A stretch of 64,000 nt of DNA, taken from the NCBI RefSeq assembly GCF_001640805.2, contig NC_066848.1:10950396-11014395 (forward strand), in the 5' to 3' direction. Position numbers and translations under genes: made by a program. This DNA is from Lates calcarifer (taxonomy: Eukaryota; Chordata; Actinopteri; Centropomidae). The notes beneath the pieces are model-generated. The model saw nothing but the letters and a program-made list of their open reading frames with translations, did no database searches and was not told the origin of the DNA. Shown piece after piece: positions 61,861 through 64,000 of this stretch (position 1 is its first letter; each line of letters starts with the position of its first letter).

Positions 61861-64000
61861 CCGCATTATTGCTCTCCTGCCTTATTGAAACGATATTTGA
61901 TGTTTTCGCCTCTTTCGCACTCAAATATACTTTTAAACCTGACCAGGGTTTCAATGTTGTTGTATGTATGCTTGCATTTATTTCACATGCTACACTTCAT
62001 TCTGATGTGGTGTGAAGCTCTAGCTAATTATATCCCATTTCTAACAGTCAAGATATCTCCTCAAGTATGAAATAAAGCTTTTTAGAAACCCCCCACACTT
62101 TTTAAAAGGGAAAAAAGCAGCGTCCCCCTAAAACAATGCACCCTGTTCACTGATAATTGACCGTGTGAAGCTGTATAATCAGTCTTCAGCCATGATATGA
62201 ATGGGCGTTGTCATGGTAATCCACTGAGAGGGGACTGTGGAGACAAAGAGGGGATTTGGTGTCTCCAACAGGTGTTCATGATGGGGGAGTGGCAGGATCA
62301 ATACCTACACCACCCCCATCCTACACACACCTCTCCTGTGAGGTGACATAAGGAGAGGAGGATGAGGTCAAAGGTTTACATGAAGTTTAACTGCATATTA
62401 AGTTTGAGAATAATAACATTGTATTTTAAAGTAAGTCTTATTGGTGAAAATTCGGGGGTGTCAAAATGTGGTAGTTCTTGAGAATTAACTGTTTCTGAGA
62501 ATTAGTTTTTTCCAGTCATGGGAATAATAAGAGAGCAGGCCCTTTTTCAACTTTTCTTCTGCTCTTCTTTTTTTCAGCAGTTATCTAAAAAGCAGGACCA
62601 GTGCCAGGCTGCAAACTTATTATCTGAACAATCCCTTTACAGTGTGTGAATGACAAAGCTTAGCGCTGAGCTCTTCCTTGTCCTAACGGTGCTAAGGAGA
62701 GGACAGAGCAGGTGACACACGTCTGGCCGGCTGGAGTGTCCTTCTGCTGTGACCTCAGGGCAAAGTGCAGCTATTGTTTTAAAACAACAGGGGACTGCTG
62801 CTGCACAACGCTTAATCTGAGACCGTCTTCTTAACAGACCACCCGCATGTGCCACCACAACATCAGATAGATAGATGGATAGACAGACAGCTAGAACTTG
62901 ATAAAAGATATACTTTTCCTTCCAACAACACCCTAAATGCTTTATACTCACAGCTGTGTAAGACTAGCATGGGATGTTTGCTGCATTCTTTCATAAACAC
63001 ACACTCCAGCACGGTATGACTTTGCCTCCACTGTGACAGCCGAGCCACTGGTGTAATCCTCAGGCTTTTCAGATTACTCCAGTTGGGGTCACATTCTACA
63101 CCAACCTACAGCGGGTCAGCTTTCCACGCCGTCGCTATCAGCGCACAGCATGCACAGTCAGTCGGTCTGTACACGAGCCTCACAGCACAGATGAGCTTTT
63201 TCCTGGTGAAATGCTGTCAGTTTCCATCCCCCACTGAACTCTCTGTCCATGTCTGACTCTATTTATCTGTCCTTTCGAGCACATGGGCAGCAGCAGATGA
63301 CGTCTGAGTTAAACATTTTTCAGTGTGTGGGAGATATGCCAGTAACAAGAGCCTTAATTATATGCAAAATACTAACTAAAAAACACCCATATTTCAAAAC
63401 CAGGCCTGTGTTTTAAATGATTTTATAAAGCACCTTTGCATCTGGTCATGAATGTAGCCTTTTTCTGCCATTAAAGTGTGCTTCTCTGTTTCAGTGTCCA
63501 GATCAGGACTGTGTGTGTGTGTGTCAGGCCTTGCCAGGCGGCTGAAATAGACTCCATGGGAGGGTGTACTCTCTCACAGGCGTCCGTTACAGGCTTGGCC
63601 ACATCTGCAGCGGGCCAGCCATCTGCACCCATTGTCTCAGAGGCACAACACAGCCCTGCACGCATGGCTGGCCTCGTAAAGGCAGGCCCTTTCCCCTCTG
63701 TCCTTCTTCATCCCTCACAGTGTGGGGGAAAATGACTTCTTAATCCGTCAAAAGGACAACAGAAGTTGACCATCAAGCTAGAACTAAATTCAATTTCAAG
63801 GTTATTTTTTTCCCCCCCAATGGGACGATGACTTTAAAGGTTAGTAAAGTACGGTCACTTTCACTATCATGTAAATTGTGTTGTCCGCTGAATTAAAACA
63901 CCCCCTAAGGGATGGGCGCTGCTCAGTCTGACATTAAATATAATTTTACTGGTGTGCTACTTTCTTGTTATCGCTATGTGAGTTTATAATGTTTTAGAAT
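61861..64000. other. Downstream flank without a recognised gene
   Basis: Holds a GATA-rich tetranucleotide run (about 62866-62888), a (GT)n run near 63510 and a moderately GC-rich stretch at 63100-63730. Short open frames here have no recognisable similarity. MXI1, the next gene after ADD3 in human, is not visible before the edge. Confidence 0.6.

Noticed and set aside
1..64000. CRISPR arrays, phage or plasmid modules, tRNA or rRNA genes, new defence-like system
   Set aside because: Introns, repeats and gene families show vertebrate nuclear DNA; no regularly spaced repeats, cloverleaf genes or prokaryotic operons were seen.

Overview
The window is nuclear DNA from a ray-finned fish, most likely a percomorph teleost. 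Genes have introns with GT/AG boundaries. Intergenic DNA is AT-rich and full of microsatellites and degenerate dispersed repeats of types I recognise from percomorph genomes. Two protein-coding genes can be supported, lying head to head.

Left part (1-16.9 kb), minus strand: the 5' end of a SorCS-family VPS10 sorting receptor, probably sorcs1. Coding exon 1 (15851-16543) carries a signal peptide, a long propeptide with an RARR convertase site and the start of the VPS10 domain. Exon 2 (1621-1688) and exon 3 (80-179) splice to it in frame and match the family closely. The rest of the gene lies beyond the left edge. Intron 1 is about 14.2 kb and intron 2 about 1.4 kb, both holding repeats, including an L2-type LINE 3' end. 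A GC-rich promoter-like island surrounds exon 1.

Middle part (16.9-46.4 kb): about 30 kb with no convincing protein-coding gene. It holds a second LINE 3' end, many degenerate copies of common fish repeats, several repeat-free AT-rich blocks that could be conserved regulatory elements, and a few exon-like splice-flanked segments on the plus strand (notably 39491-40154) that I cannot assign.

Right part (46.4-61.9 kb), plus strand: a complete adducin gene, best matched to gamma-adducin (add3). It has a noncoding first exon ending at 46798, 14 coding exons from ATG 47635 to TGA 60307, a predicted protein of 694 residues, and a 3' UTR ending near a poly(A) signal at 61834. A 96-nt symmetrical exon (59775-59870) sits where mammalian gamma-adducin has its optional 32-residue insert. 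From 61.9 kb to the right edge I see no gene.

The order and orientation SorCS(-) then ADD3(+) match human 10q25 (SORCS1 minus, ADD3 plus). XPNPEP1, which lies between them in human, is not visible here. The two genes are not known to act in one pathway: SorCS proteins sort membrane cargo in neurons, and adducin caps actin and links it to spectrin under the plasma membrane. No prokaryotic features, CRISPR arrays, tRNA or rRNA genes were seen, and I found no evidence of a new defence-like or mobile system.
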